From positions 62,001 through 126,000 of the forward strand of contig JAGVWA010000001.1 in the NCBI GenBank assembly GCA_018304505.1: 64,000 nt of DNA. The letters run 5' to 3'. This document shows positions 1-7,698 of the stretch, piece by piece (position 1 is the stretch's first letter; every line of letters begins with the position of its first letter). This stretch comes from Nanobdellati archaeon. GTDB lineage: Archaea > B1Sed10-29 > JAGVWA01. Both the position numbers and the translations under genes were made by a program. The notes under the pieces were generated by a model that did not search any database, had not been told where the DNA came from, and saw only the letters and a program-made list of their open reading frames with translations.

Positions 1-1594
1 ATGACAGGGAGGGTAAGCCTTCTATCCTGGGCACAACCCCCGAATCAACGATGAGCGCTGCTGCTATGATAAGGCTTGCAATGATGACTGAGAATGAAAC
101 GTCGCTGCTAGATCGCTCGATGCTTGAGGCCATTGACTCAAGTCCTCGGTGTTCAAACTCAATCGGAATTACGCCTTCACTAAGGCGCTCTGTGATCCTA
201 TCAAAGCGCTTTGGCAAGATGCGGAGAAGCTGCGTTGTGTCCAACAGGGTCTCACGGCCGATTTCGACAAGCTGCTCTGCAGTCACGCGGCTCCTAAGAG
301 CTTTTATGAAATATGATTTTGATGCACGAGTAAAATTGAAACCCGGGTCTATCTCCCTGCCAAGACCCTCGATTTCCACCACGGTCTTGAAGAGGATTGA
401 GAATTCCGGCGGAAGTACCATGTTGAACTTTTCTATCATTTCTTGAACTTCCTGCATAAACTCATTTAGCGGAACCTCTTTTAGTGAGACGTCATAGAAG
501 TTCTCAACAAGATCTGAAAGTTCACGCCGTATTTCTTGCGGCTTTGCGTCTGCGGGCAGCGCGGCAATCGTCATTATTTCCGTGACCGCCTTGTCAACGT
601 CCCTGGCCGTGACTGCATATAGCAGCCTTGATAGCGATTTCCTAGCTTGAGGGCCGATTGTGCCTACCAAGCCAAAGTCTATAATGCCGATCTTGTCAGC
701 GCCTATGATAAACAGGTTCCCGGCGTGGGGGTCTGCCTGGAACAAACCGTCTTCGAAGATTTGCTTCAGGTATATCGCGGTTCCCTTTCGCGCGATCTTC
801 TCCCGTGTTTTTTTCGATACGCGTTTTTTCATCCATTGCGTTAGCGGTGTTCCGTGGATTTTGTTCAGCGTGAGAACCTTTCTTGTTGTATAATCCCAGT
901 GCACGTCTGGTATTACCACGTCCTTATCGCCCTTGAAGTTTTCCCTGAAACGGGTGTACATCCTTGCTTCTCTTAACAAGTTAGTTTCTTTTGATACTGC
1001 CCGGGAGTACTCTGCAAGGATGTTGGACAAGTTGATTTTCTTTGCCTCTGTTATTGTGGCTTCTGCTGTGCCTGCGAGAATCCTCAGGGCCTCAAGGTCG
1101 ATTTTTATGTGCTCCTCAACATTTTTCCTGAGCACTTTTACAACAACACGGTCTCCTTCAAGCGTTTTTGCTTCATGGACCTGGCTTAGCGAAGCCGAAG
1201 CTATTGGCTGTTCATTGAATTCACGGAATACTTCATTTAGGGGCATCTTGAATTCGGATTCAATTTGCGCTTTCACTTCGCTAAACGGCACCGCAGGGGC
1301 ATGATCTACTAGTTTTGAGAATTCTTCTATGATGTCCCTTGGCAACAAATCAGGGCGAGTTGACAAAATTTGCCCGAACTTGATGTACAATGGACCAAGG
1401 TCTTCGAGAACACGGCGCGCCCTTACCCCCCTTGAGACAACAAAGTCCTCTGGCATTTCGAGGCCCAGCCGCTCTTTTATCGGGATGTATTTGCCCAGGC
1501 GCATCTTCGTCAGTAAGAAGCCAAAGCCATGCTTAGCTAAAGTACTAACTACGTCGCTGTATCTCTGCAGTACCTGCTTTTCAGGTATGGCCAT
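1..1594 (-). CDS. ABC1/AarF/UbiB-family atypical kinase (partial)
   Basis: The minus strand carries an uninterrupted frame of 531 codons from the ATG at 1594 that runs off the left edge, so the C-terminus is missing. It has the family hallmarks in order: KFGQ at residues 72-75 (the KxGQ signature), a Ser/Ala-rich nucleotide loop ASASLSQVHEA, VVVKVLRK with the kinase-type Lys, DPHAGNLF (catalytic loop) and IDFGLVG (metal-binding DFG). These proteins are membrane-associated ATPases or kinases linked in bacteria and mitochondria to isoprenoid-quinone metabolism; the archaeal substrate is unknown. It starts 6 nt after the stop of the upstream phasin-like gene, so the two are probably co-transcribed. 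Confidence 0.9.
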   Translation of the reverse strand, partial: MAIPEKQVLQRYSDVVSTLAKHGFGFLLTKMRLGKYIPIKERLGLEMPEDFVVSRGVRARRVLEDLGPLYIKFGQILSTRPDLLPRDIIEEFSKLVDHAPAVPFSEVKAQIESEFKMPLNEVFREFNEQPIASASLSQVHEAKTLEGDRVVVKVLRKNVEEHIKIDLEALRILAGTAEATITEAKKINLSNILAEYSRAVSKETNLLREARMYTRFRENFKGDKDVVIPDVHWDYTTRKVLTLNKIHGTPLTQWMKKRVSKKTREKIARKGTAIYLKQIFEDGLFQADPHAGNLFIIGADKIGIIDFGLVGTIGPQARKSLSRLLYAVTARDVDKAVTEIMTIAALPADAKPQEIRRELSDLVENFYDVSLKEVPLNEFMQEVQEMIEKFNMVLPPEFSILFKTVVEIEGLGREIDPGFNFTRASKSYFIKALRSRVTAEQLVEIGRETLLDTTQLLRILPKRFDRITERLSEGVIPIEFEHRGLESMASSIERSSSDVSFSVIIASLIIAAALIVDSGVVPRIEGLPSLS

Positions 1595-1600
1595 TAGAAT

Positions 1601-1987
1601 CTACTTCTTTCGCTTTGCCTGCTTCTTCGCCCTTGTGGCTTTCTTTGCTGCGGGTTTTCTATTTGCGGCTTTCTTTTTAGCTGCTGGCTTTGCCTTTGCT
1701 GCTTTTTTGACGTTCCTCGCTGACGTTCGGACTTGCTTCTGCATTGCCGTGAGTTCTTTTATCGATGTCGAAAGAACACTGTTGACCTTTATGTCGATTT
1801 TCTTTGCCTCTGCAGTCGTGTCTTTTATCAGCTTTGTTGCCAGCCTTTTGCCTTCCTTTTTGTCAAAGAAGCCTTCCTCTACAAGGAAGTCTGTATAGTC
1901 CTTGAAGAGATCCCTAGCGATTTCCACCATGCCCATGGGTATGAGGATTGCTTTTTTTGCTGCGCTTGTCGATTTTTTTGCTGCCAT
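1601..1987 (-). CDS. Phasin-like small protein with Lys/Ala-rich tail
   Basis: 128 aa. Residues about 15-90 are predicted helical and contain DFLVEEGFFDKKEGKRL, the kind of pattern seen in phasin/PHA-granule-associated proteins. Residues 95-128 are almost entirely Lys, Ala, Arg and Pro, like a histone H1 or PhaF tail, which suggests nucleic-acid or polyanion binding. The start is set by GGTGATT upstream of the ATG and a TATA box at 2039-2046. It is first in an operon with the UbiB-like gene. The phasin label rests on weak resemblance; only the helical body and basic tail are directly visible. Confidence 0.6.
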   Translation of the reverse strand: MAAKKSTSAAKKAILIPMGMVEIARDLFKDYTDFLVEEGFFDKKEGKRLATKLIKDTTAEAKKIDIKVNSVLSTSIKELTAMQKQVRTSARNVKKAAKAKPAAKKKAANRKPAAKKATRAKKQAKRKK

Positions 1988-2037
1988 TTTCTTTAATCAC
2001 CTTTTGAGTATTAGTTACTGTTCTAAAAGAAATCGTT

Positions 2038-2049
2038 GTTTATAAAGGT
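2038..2049 (-). promoter_or_regulatory. TATA/BRE promoter of phasin-ubiB operon at array edge
   Basis: Read on the minus strand this is ACCTTTATAAAC, a good archaeal BRE plus TATA box about 50 nt before the start at 1987. The TTTATAAA core is palindromic, so it could also fire rightward. The first cassette-boundary repeat begins 2 nt beyond it, so the accessory array ends exactly at this promoter. Confidence 0.6.
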
Positions 2050-2050
2050 G

Positions 2051-2092
2051 ATGCTAGGCAGCATCCTATTATATAATCTTAATTCCAGCGCC
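2051..2092 (+). repeat. 5S-3'-end-derived boundary repeat R1
   Basis: TGCTAGGCAGCATC (2052-2065), then 17 nt, then TTCCAGCGCC (2083-2092). The first block is the complement of the 3' end of the 5S rRNA gene at 4722, with one base change (GTC to ATC) plus A for G just before it. Those changes make GATGCT-AGGC-AGCATC a perfect inverted repeat. It is the outermost of three such units and lies farthest from the 5S gene. Confidence 0.85.
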
Positions 2093-2128
2093 GTAATTAA
2101 TATTAAGCAATTAGAGTTTAATAGAAAT

Positions 2129-2803
2129 ATGTCTTACAAAGAAATTGTTCTTGAGAGAATCAAAGCAGATAAAGACTTACGAGAAAAACTCAACGTAGTT
2201 AAGGAATTTTCTCAAAAAGAAGGAGTTTTAAACCCAATAATTACAGCAGGATACATAAGAGACTTTATTCTTGATGGCCCCCAAGGAGACATTGATTTAG
2301 TTTATACTGGCAGCATGAAAGACAATGAAGCTTTGAAGATAATAAGAGATATCGAAAAAGAACAAGGACTTAAGGAAAGCGATTGGGAACCCACAAACCA
2401 GAATCATTGGGGCTATGGCCAAACCACAGAAGAGGGAATTGCATCCTTCATGCACTCCATTAACGCTGTTGGAATAACACACAATTATAAACTGATAGAC
2501 CCAACCGGCAATGGATTGAGCGATATGGAAAACAAGATACTCAGAGCAAATCAAACTAACCAAAAAAACGGAAGAACTGCCACGGTAGGACTTATTGGAA
2601 TCAGACACATGGTTAACTATAGCCTAATGCCGGCACCAGAAACAGAAGAAATAAACAAAGATGCCCACAATTACTGGAATTTATTATCAGAAGATGACAA
2701 AAGAAGCATCAAAGGCATCTATGAAAAAACTATAGATAAAAACAAATTTGTTGAATTGCTCAAGAAATATAACTTTTACAACCTAGTTAAAAAATACTTA
2801 TAG
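2129..2803 (+). CDS. Nucleotidyltransferase-fold protein (poly(A) polymerase head-like), cassette 1
   Basis: 224 aa from the ATG at 2129; an upstream in-frame extension would start inside the boundary repeat and is unlikely. Residues about 38-60 read ITAGYIRDFILDG...GDIDLVYTG, matching the head-domain pattern G-x-x-R-D-x-x-L...D-I-D-L-V of class II tRNA nucleotidyltransferases and poly(A) polymerases, with the DxD metal ligands intact. The rest is not recognised. The gene is AT-rich compared with the chromosome around it and is the only gene between repeats R1 and R2. A role as a tRNA-modifying toxin or defence nucleotidyltransferase is possible but inferred. Confidence 0.65.
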   Translation: MSYKEIVLERIKADKDLREKLNVVKEFSQKEGVLNPIITAGYIRDFILDGPQGDIDLVYTGSMKDNEALKIIRDIEKEQGLKESDWEPTNQNHWGYGQTTEEGIASFMHSINAVGITHNYKLIDPTGNGLSDMENKILRANQTNQKNGRTATVGLIGIRHMVNYSLMPAPETEEINKDAHNYWNLLSEDDKRSIKGIYEKTIDKNKFVELLKKYNFYNLVKKYL

Positions 2804-2845
2804 AAAAAATAGATATGGCGCCATTAAGGCGTATTTAGATAAAGA

Positions 2846-2887
2846 GTGCTAGGCAGCGTCGTGCCACTTGATCTCTATTCCAGCGCC
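2846..2887 (+). repeat. 5S-3'-end-derived boundary repeat R2
   Basis: GTGCTAGGCAGCGTC (2846-2860) is identical to the complement of the 5S rRNA 3' end. It is followed by exactly 17 nt and TTCCAGCGCC (2878-2887). It separates the nucleotidyltransferase cassette from the toxin-antitoxin cassette. Confidence 0.9.
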
Positions 2888-2948
2888 CCGCAAGTGCTGC
2901 AAAACATTTATATATTACATGGTATTATAAAGTATAATGTGATGTTAT

Positions 2949-3182
2949 ATGGTACAAGTTATGGTAGAATTAACTGAACAGGCCAACAGAACTGTTGAAA
3001 TAATCAAGGCGACCTACGGAATGAACAGCAAATCAGATGTCATTGACATGATTATTGAGAAGTACGGAGAAAAAACCCTAGAACCTCAACTAAGGCCAGA
3101 ATACATAGAGAAAATCAGAAAGATTAAAGCAGGCAAATTCATAACAGTAAAGGACATCAATAAGTATTTTGATGAACTCTAA
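2949..3182 (+). CDS. RHH/RelB-like antitoxin, cassette 2
   Basis: 77 aa. The N-terminal MVQVMVELTEQANRTVEIIKA resembles a ribbon-helix-helix DNA-binding unit, and the C-terminal FITVKDINKYFDEL resembles a toxin-binding RelB-type tail. A TATA box (TTTATATA, about 2907-2914) lies just after repeat R2, so the cassette carries its own promoter. The toxin gene follows directly, which is typical of a type II toxin-antitoxin operon where the antitoxin autoregulates. Confidence 0.8.
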   Translation: MVQVMVELTEQANRTVEIIKATYGMNSKSDVIDMIIEKYGEKTLEPQLRPEYIEKIRKIKAGKFITVKDINKYFDEL

Positions 3183-3194
3183 GGAGCTGACTCT

Positions 3195-3458
3195 CTGTAT
3201 ACCCACAAACTTTCAGTTAAAGTGGACAAGGCCTTCAAAAAATATTTGAGGAAAGACCCCCTCCAAAAAGAAGCAGTACTCAAAAAAATTGAACAAATAC
3301 TAAATAATCCCAGACAATACAAGCCACTCAAGTGGCCACAAGCAGGCGAACGCAGAGTTCACATAGGCTCGTTTGTTCTAACCTTTGAAATAATTGAAGA
3401 AGAAAAAGTAGTCAGACTCCTAGACTACGACCATCACGACAAAATTTATAAGAAATAG
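3195..3458 (+). CDS. RelE-family mRNA interferase toxin, probable CTG start, cassette 2
   Basis: 87 aa if started at the CTG at 3195; a GTG at 3222 would give 78 aa. The CTG is preferred because a GGAG at 3183-3186 sits 8 nt upstream and because RelE proteins normally include the first beta strand (here YTHKLSVKV), which the GTG start would remove. RelE features follow: DKAFKKYLRKDP, ILNNPRQYKPL, RRVHIGSFVLTFEI and the C-terminal LLDYDHHDKIYKK. It is expected to cleave mRNA on ribosomes unless bound by the antitoxin encoded just upstream. Confidence 0.8.
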   Translation: MYTHKLSVKVDKAFKKYLRKDPLQKEAVLKKIEQILNNPRQYKPLKWPQAGERRVHIGSFVLTFEIIEEEKVVRLLDYDHHDKIYKK

Positions 3459-3494
3459 ATCAAGAGAGCCCCCTTCATTATTTCATAATGAAGG

Positions 3495-3537
3495 GTGCTA
3501 GGCAGCGTCCTGTTACATACTCTCTTTTCCAGCGTCC
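3495..3537 (+). repeat. 5S-3'-end-derived boundary repeat R3
   Basis: GTGCTAGGCAGCGTC (3495-3509), 17 nt, then TTCCAGCGTCC (3527-3537). It has the same architecture and spacing as R1 and R2. The 17-nt spacers of the three copies differ but share T2, A6, T9 and TCT at 12-14. It separates cassette 2 from cassette 3. Confidence 0.9.
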
Positions 3538-3702
3538 TAATCAATTATAACGATATTAAAGTATAAATTGATTATATCTATATTAGGAATGCCAATCTGT
3601 TTCTGCCATAGAAAAAGAGAAAGACGAATAATCATAGGGGTCTCTCTGAAATATCAATATACCTTGGCCAATTAATATAAGAAAATAATGGAGGATTAAA
3701 CT

Positions 3703-3825
3703 ATGTCAAGTAAAGACGAACCTAAAGAAACTAAAGTATATATTGAAAAACATAATGCTCCTGGATTTTTTTCATCAACACTTAGTTCAACGCCATTGTC
3801 AGTAAAGACAATGTGCTTGATTTGA
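3703..3825 (+). CDS. Small unknown ORF in cassette 3
   Basis: 40 aa from an ATG with a clear GGAGG at 3690-3694. The product is hydrophilic at first (MSSKDEPKETKVYIEK) and Ser/Thr-rich later. No family is recognised. The strong ribosome-binding site suggests translation, but the gene could also be the remaining front end of a longer broken gene; the sequence after 3825 up to the NYN gene has no matching frame. Confidence 0.4.
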   Translation: MSSKDEPKETKVYIEKHNAPGFFSSTLSSTPLSVKTMCLI

Positions 3826-4016
3826 TTTTTATAACCGTTTTGTTAGGTAAAATATCGTACACTATTATGAAAAACCTTTCTTAAGTAACTTTTGCCACTG
3901 TGTCTGGTGGTTTCTGATTGCAACAGGTTTACTCACTTTTGAGTTCAATTCTCATCATCCAGCTTGATTACCGTAATGTTTTTAAACCGGGCTTTCTATA
4001 TTCTTGGTATAGTACC

Positions 4017-4051
4017 CCCGTGTTTATTCAGCTTGTCTGAATAACCGCGGG
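4017..4051 (+). promoter_or_regulatory. Perfect hairpin just upstream of the NYN gene
   Basis: TTATTCAG (4024-4031) and CTGAATAA (4037-4044) form a perfect 8-bp stem with a 5-nt loop. An outer CCCG/CGGG pairing (4017-4020 with 4048-4051) extends it. It ends 7 nt before the GTG start at 4059, so it would lie in the 5' end of the transcript. A TATA-like TTTTTAAA lies about 40 nt further upstream. Possible roles are translational control or a recombination structure. Confidence 0.5.
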
Positions 4052-4058
4052 CTTCCGG

Positions 4059-4712
4059 GTGTTTTTTATCAAACCTAGTGCTTTATTGTTTATTGATGGA
4101 TCAAATTTTTACCATTCTTTAAAGTTTCAAAATGATTTACCTTTTGATGAAACTGGTTATGCTCATCTTTTTAAAGAATTATCAAATCATTTTGATTTAA
4201 AAGAAATTAATTTTTATGATGCTATAAAAGATCGTATTAGAGACCCCAATGGTTACGCAAGGCAGCAGCAATTTCATGCGCGTTTTAAAAACATAGATTC
4301 GAGGGTTAAAATAAAAACCAGAAAACTTAGGTATGCTCTTAGTATTAGTAAGGAAAGATCAAATGAAGTTGCTAAAGGGGTTGGTTTAGCTTCATCATTA
4401 ACTGATAAATTGTACTTATTCCTGAAAAAATTAAATGTGGTTAAACATTCTCATGAAAAAGGATTAGATATACTACTAATTGTAGATGTATTGGAAGCAC
4501 ACCGGGATAAAAAAGTAGATAAATTGATACTATTATCTGGAGATTCTGATTATGTTCCTGCTGTCGAGTTTATGCAAAGAGCTGGCGCAAAACTTGTTAA
4601 TTTACATACTTTTTCAGGCAGTTCAAAAGAATTAAGAGATGCTTGCTTTGAGCATATGCTAATAGATGTTGACCTATCAGGAAAAATCACATTGGCAAGA
4701 TCTAAAAAATAA
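4059..4712 (+). CDS. NYN-domain (LabA/DUF88) PIN-like ribonuclease, cassette 3
   Basis: 217 aa with a GTG start. NYN motifs are complete: LLFIDGSNFYHSL near the N-terminus (first catalytic Asp), KGLDILLIVDVLE in the middle and LLSGDSDYVPAVEFMQRAGA (acidic pair D-S-D). The family comprises metal-dependent RNA endonucleases that adopt a PIN fold. The gene is AT-rich and lies between repeat R3 and the 5S gene, stopping 9 nt short of the 5S 3' end. As the sole long gene of its cassette it may be a defence or toxin-type nuclease; that role is inferred. Confidence 0.85.
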   Translation: MFFIKPSALLFIDGSNFYHSLKFQNDLPFDETGYAHLFKELSNHFDLKEINFYDAIKDRIRDPNGYARQQQFHARFKNIDSRVKIKTRKLRYALSISKERSNEVAKGVGLASSLTDKLYLFLKKLNVVKHSHEKGLDILLIVDVLEAHRDKKVDKLILLSGDSDYVPAVEFMQRAGAKLVNLHTFSGSSKELRDACFEHMLIDVDLSGKITLARSKK

Positions 4713-4721
4713 TATCAGGAT

Positions 4722-4842
4722 GTGCTAGGCAGCGTCGCGGCCTTCCCGCATGAAATGCAGTACAAACCACATCGCTGGAGTGCTTAACTTCTGCGTTCGG
4801 AAAGAGAGCAGGTGTAGCCACTCCGCTGTGACCGCCAGCACC
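4722..4842 (-). rRNA. 5S ribosomal RNA
   Basis: On the minus strand the sequence starts GGTGCTGGCGGTCACAGCGG and contains the conserved 5S core CCGAACGCAGAAGTTAAGC and the TGTACTGC segment. It ends GACGCTGCCTAGCAC, which pairs with the 5' end. Length is about 121 nt. A TATA box (CTTTATATACC on the minus strand, about 4862-4873) is at the right distance. No 16S or 23S gene is present in the window, so 5S is unlinked here. Its 3' end is the sequence repeated at the cassette boundaries to its left. Confidence 0.93.
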
Positions 4843-4897
4843 AATTATTGGCTGTAATTGGGTATATAAAGGTTTGCTGAGGGTCTTGCCAGCTTTG

Positions 4898-5179
4898 TCA
4901 GTCTACCAACGAGTCTCGTTTGTGCTCGCCAGATGACCTTGGGCCACCCCATTCTGGTTTACTGGAATAACCACCAGTCTTTAGGCTGTCTCCGCGCGGA
5001 TCTAAACGGTCCTGCAGAATTCGGAATGCGTCACTCTCTGTGGTTCCTAGCTCTGGAGGATGCAGTTCGCCGCTTCTGAAACCATCAAGCACGTCGTCCT
5101 TAAAGATAAATGCTGTTCCATTGGTTATGACCTTGTAGCCGCTGCAGCCATCATCAACTCGTTCAACAGTATTCCACAT
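4898..5179 (-). CDS. Small Met-Trp ORF 1 (MWNTVERVDD...)
   Basis: 93 aa, no recognised family. The start at 5179 is fixed by GAGGTGA upstream of the ATG and a TATA box (TTTATAAA) at about 5227-5236. The protein is hydrophilic and acidic with a Gly/Ser/Arg-rich C-terminus and no membrane segment. It is one of eight small ORFs in this window that begin Met-Trp and have their own promoter. Confidence 0.65.
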   Translation of the reverse strand: MWNTVERVDDGCSGYKVITNGTAFIFKDDVLDGFRSGELHPPELGTTESDAFRILQDRLDPRGDSLKTGGYSSKPEWGGPRSSGEHKRDSLVD

Positions 5180-5326
5180 GTTCAAATTTCACCTCAAAGG
5201 TTATTGCCAATATTGTTCCCTGGAGCCTTTATAAACGTACCTTCGTTAAAAGACGAAACCCACGTTGAATGACGTATACAAAACGTATTTAAAGGCCGGG
5301 AAAGATAAAGAAAACCAGGTGGTAGA

Positions 5327-5917
5327 ATGACCATTTTTGATGAAGACAAGAAGAAAAAGAAACAGCGAAGCCCTTTTGACAGTTTTTTCAGCGACGAAGA
5401 CGAGATCTTCGGCGACTTCAGCAGAATCAACGAGATGATGAGCAAGCTCTTCAGCTCTTCCTTGGGCAGCGACCCCTTTGAACAACTAGAGAAAATGAAG
5501 CTACAACCCGGCAAGCCGATGGTTTACGGCTTCTCATTCAAGATAGGCCCAGACGGCAAGCCGATTTTTGAGGAATTCGGAAACGTAGAATCCAAAAAAG
5601 GCCCCGCAGGGGTTGAAACCGAGATAAAACCAGAACGCGAGCCCATGGTTGACGTACAGGACAAGGAAACGGAGATTGAGATCATTGCCGAGCTCCCGGG
5701 GGTGAGCAAGCACGAAATCGACATCGAGGTTTCGGAAGACGGCAAGACCCTTTCAATCGACGTGCCGAAGAAGTTCCACAAAAAAGTCCAGCTAAAAGAG
5801 ACCGTGAAGTCAGAAGTCGGCAGCGCGCACTACAACAACGGGGTCCTGACAATAGAACTCATGAAGAAGTCCCCAAAGAAGCCAGCAAGCAGGGGCAAAA
5901 GGATAAAGGTCGAATAA
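5327..5917 (+). CDS. hsp20: Hsp20/alpha-crystallin small heat-shock protein
   Basis: 196 aa. An N-terminal charged and Phe-rich arm (residues 1-100) precedes an alpha-crystallin domain (about 105-185) with PMVDVQDKETEIEIIAELPG and the closing A-x-x-x-N-G-V-L motif SAHYNNGVLTIEL. It is an ATP-independent holdase that oligomerises. The C-terminal extension is lysine-rich and ends IKVE, resembling the I-x-I/V oligomerisation anchor. A TATA box at 5287-5297 and AGGTGG before the ATG support the start. It is followed 4 nt later by an MBF1 gene. Confidence 0.93.
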   Translation: MTIFDEDKKKKKQRSPFDSFFSDEDEIFGDFSRINEMMSKLFSSSLGSDPFEQLEKMKLQPGKPMVYGFSFKIGPDGKPIFEEFGNVESKKGPAGVETEIKPEREPMVDVQDKETEIEIIAELPGVSKHEIDIEVSEDGKTLSIDVPKKFHKKVQLKETVKSEVGSAHYNNGVLTIELMKKSPKKPASRGKRIKVE

Positions 5918-5921
5918 CAAA

Positions 5922-6395
5922 ATGAGCGATTGCGAACTCTGCGGCAGGATAAGGTCAGCCCAGTTCATGGTTTCGCTTGACGGCGTCACGCTAAACGTGT
6001 GCAGCAACTGCTCCGGTCACGGCGTGTTCGTTTCAAAAATACCCCAGAAGCCACGATACAAAGACGTGCGGGAAAAACAGCTGCAGGTAAAAGACGTCGA
6101 GACCGAGATCGATTTAGTCGATGATTACAGCCCCCTAATAAGGGCGGCACGCGAAAACCTGGGCCTTACCATTGAACAGTTCGCTGGCAAGTTAAATGAA
6201 AAGGCGAACCTGCTAAAGAAAATCGAGCAGGGCAAGATGACGCCGACTGAGAAACTTGGCAAAAAGCTCGAAAAATTCCTTGGCCGCTCCTTGTTTCAGA
6301 AAATCAAGCTGCAGGACATAGGAACCAAAAAACCAGATTCCAAAGCGCTGACCCTCGGCGACATTGTAACGATCAAAAAAGGAAGAATAACATGA
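5922..6395 (+). CDS. mbf1: Archaeal MBF1-like factor (Zn ribbon plus HTH)
   Basis: 157 aa. The N-terminus has a four-Cys zinc ribbon (CELCGRIRSAQ... CSNCSGHG) and residues about 65-125 form a Cro/C1-type HTH (LIRAARENLGLTIEQFAGKL...LLKKIEQGKMTP). This is the layout of archaeal multiprotein bridging factor 1, a transcription- and translation-associated protein. It lies between hsp20 and a site-2 protease, overlapping the latter by 4 nt (ATGA), so translation is coupled. Confidence 0.9.
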   Translation: MSDCELCGRIRSAQFMVSLDGVTLNVCSNCSGHGVFVSKIPQKPRYKDVREKQLQVKDVETEIDLVDDYSPLIRAARENLGLTIEQFAGKLNEKANLLKKIEQGKMTPTEKLGKKLEKFLGRSLFQKIKLQDIGTKKPDSKALTLGDIVTIKKGRIT

Positions 6396-7675
6396 ATCAC
6401 GAACTAATCATACTCGGCATCATTTTAGCCACGATTCCTGCATGGATTTTCGGCAGGCACTTTAAGTCAGCCCAGAATCACGGGCCACTGGTCTTGTGGA
6501 AAACCAAGAAGGGCCTAAAGTACCTGGATAAGCTGGCTGCACACGAGAATTTCTTTACCGTGCTAGCCGACTTGGGCATCATATTCTGCCTTGGCGTCTT
6601 CGGCGCGTATTACTTCTACAAGAAAAAAACGCATTCGCTCAGGCGCATCATTGCTTATTACGTTTTCTTCCTCGCCGCAGGTTACGGCATCTACTACATA
6701 GCAACGCTTAACACCACCGGCCTTGATCTGCTCGCAGCCCTCGCCGTTGGGGGCTTTGCCCTCTTTATAACCTACTCGCTGGTACTCAACACGGGCCTAA
6801 TAATAATGAGCTACCTCCTCGGCATGGCCCCTAGCCCCGGCATTGCACCGGTTATTCCAGGTGTCGAAATCCCCGGATCACCGTTGTTTGTCCCGCTGGT
6901 TCCTGGCGTCATTGCCCTGATAATTCTGATGGTGGTGCACGAGTTCAGCCACGGCATCCTCGCGAGGGTTGAAAAAATCCACGTGAAGTCCCTCGGCATC
7001 CTTAGCCTGGGCATCTTCCCTATAGGCGCATTTACCGAACCTGACGAGGCGCAGCTAAAACGCGTGGATGAACAGCGACGCATGCGGGTTTACGCGGCCG
7101 GCTCGATGGCGAATTTTGCAGCCATGGCCTTTTTTCTGTTGCTGCTGTTCGGAGCGCAATCGCTAATCTCAGATGGGATGCAGCAGGAGTACCTCTCGAC
7201 GCTGGATTACATCAACGTCACAGGCACAGCAGCGGGCTTAGAACGTCTTGCTGGCTTGCAGATCTACAACACCCAAGATGTTTTTTCTCAAGAGCGGGTT
7301 CCAGGAAAACAGCTGACACTACAAACCAACCAAGGCGACATCCAGGTTACCAGAAACGATCAGGGCATGATCGGCATATCAAGCTACACGGCGCACCAGT
7401 TCATGCAGCCAAGCCTCGGGTTCCAGGTAAAACAGGGCTTGCTTGAGGTGCTTTTGTGGTCCTTCATGCTGAACCTGCTTGTAGGCATTGTCAACTTCCT
7501 GCCCTTTTTCGTGTTTGACGGGGCCAAGATCTTTGAAGACGCCGTGAAGTTTTATGGAAGAACACTCGGTACGCCTGACGGGATTTTTGCACACAGTGCC
7601 ACGGTCTCGATGAGCATCTTCATCTTTATCCTGTTGATAATAAATGTGATGCCGTACTTCGTGGCGCGCATTTAG
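6392..7675 (+). CDS. Site-2-type intramembrane zinc metalloprotease (M50)
   Basis: 427 aa multi-pass membrane protein. HEFSHG at 183-188 gives the zinc-binding His residues and catalytic Glu within a transmembrane helix. Near residue 365 NFLPFFVFDGAKIFED supplies the third ligand (the family's LDG motif, here FDG). A PDZ-like stretch lies between (about 255-340). The family cleaves substrates inside the membrane to release regulators. It is translationally coupled to the MBF1 gene upstream. Confidence 0.92.
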   Translation: MNHELIILGIILATIPAWIFGRHFKSAQNHGPLVLWKTKKGLKYLDKLAAHENFFTVLADLGIIFCLGVFGAYYFYKKKTHSLRRIIAYYVFFLAAGYGIYYIATLNTTGLDLLAALAVGGFALFITYSLVLNTGLIIMSYLLGMAPSPGIAPVIPGVEIPGSPLFVPLVPGVIALIILMVVHEFSHGILARVEKIHVKSLGILSLGIFPIGAFTEPDEAQLKRVDEQRRMRVYAAGSMANFAAMAFFLLLLFGAQSLISDGMQQEYLSTLDYINVTGTAAGLERLAGLQIYNTQDVFSQERVPGKQLTLQTNQGDIQVTRNDQGMIGISSYTAHQFMQPSLGFQVKQGLLEVLLWSFMLNLLVGIVNFLPFFVFDGAKIFEDAVKFYGRTLGTPDGIFAHSATVSMSIFIFILLIINVMPYFVARI

Positions 7676-7698
7676 GGACTTTTTTCCGCAATAGAATC

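Noticed and set aside
3890-3990. tRNA-like pieces (GAGTTCAATTCTC T-arm, GCCACTGTGTCTGGTGG D-like arm) before the NYN gene
   Set aside because: No acceptor stem could be formed with the two ends, and the anticodon stem was poor. It may be an ancient tRNA remnant but cannot be supported.
2051-4736. Classical integron attC array
   Set aside because: No RYYYAAC or GTTRRRY motifs and no integrase; boundaries match the 5S 3' end instead.
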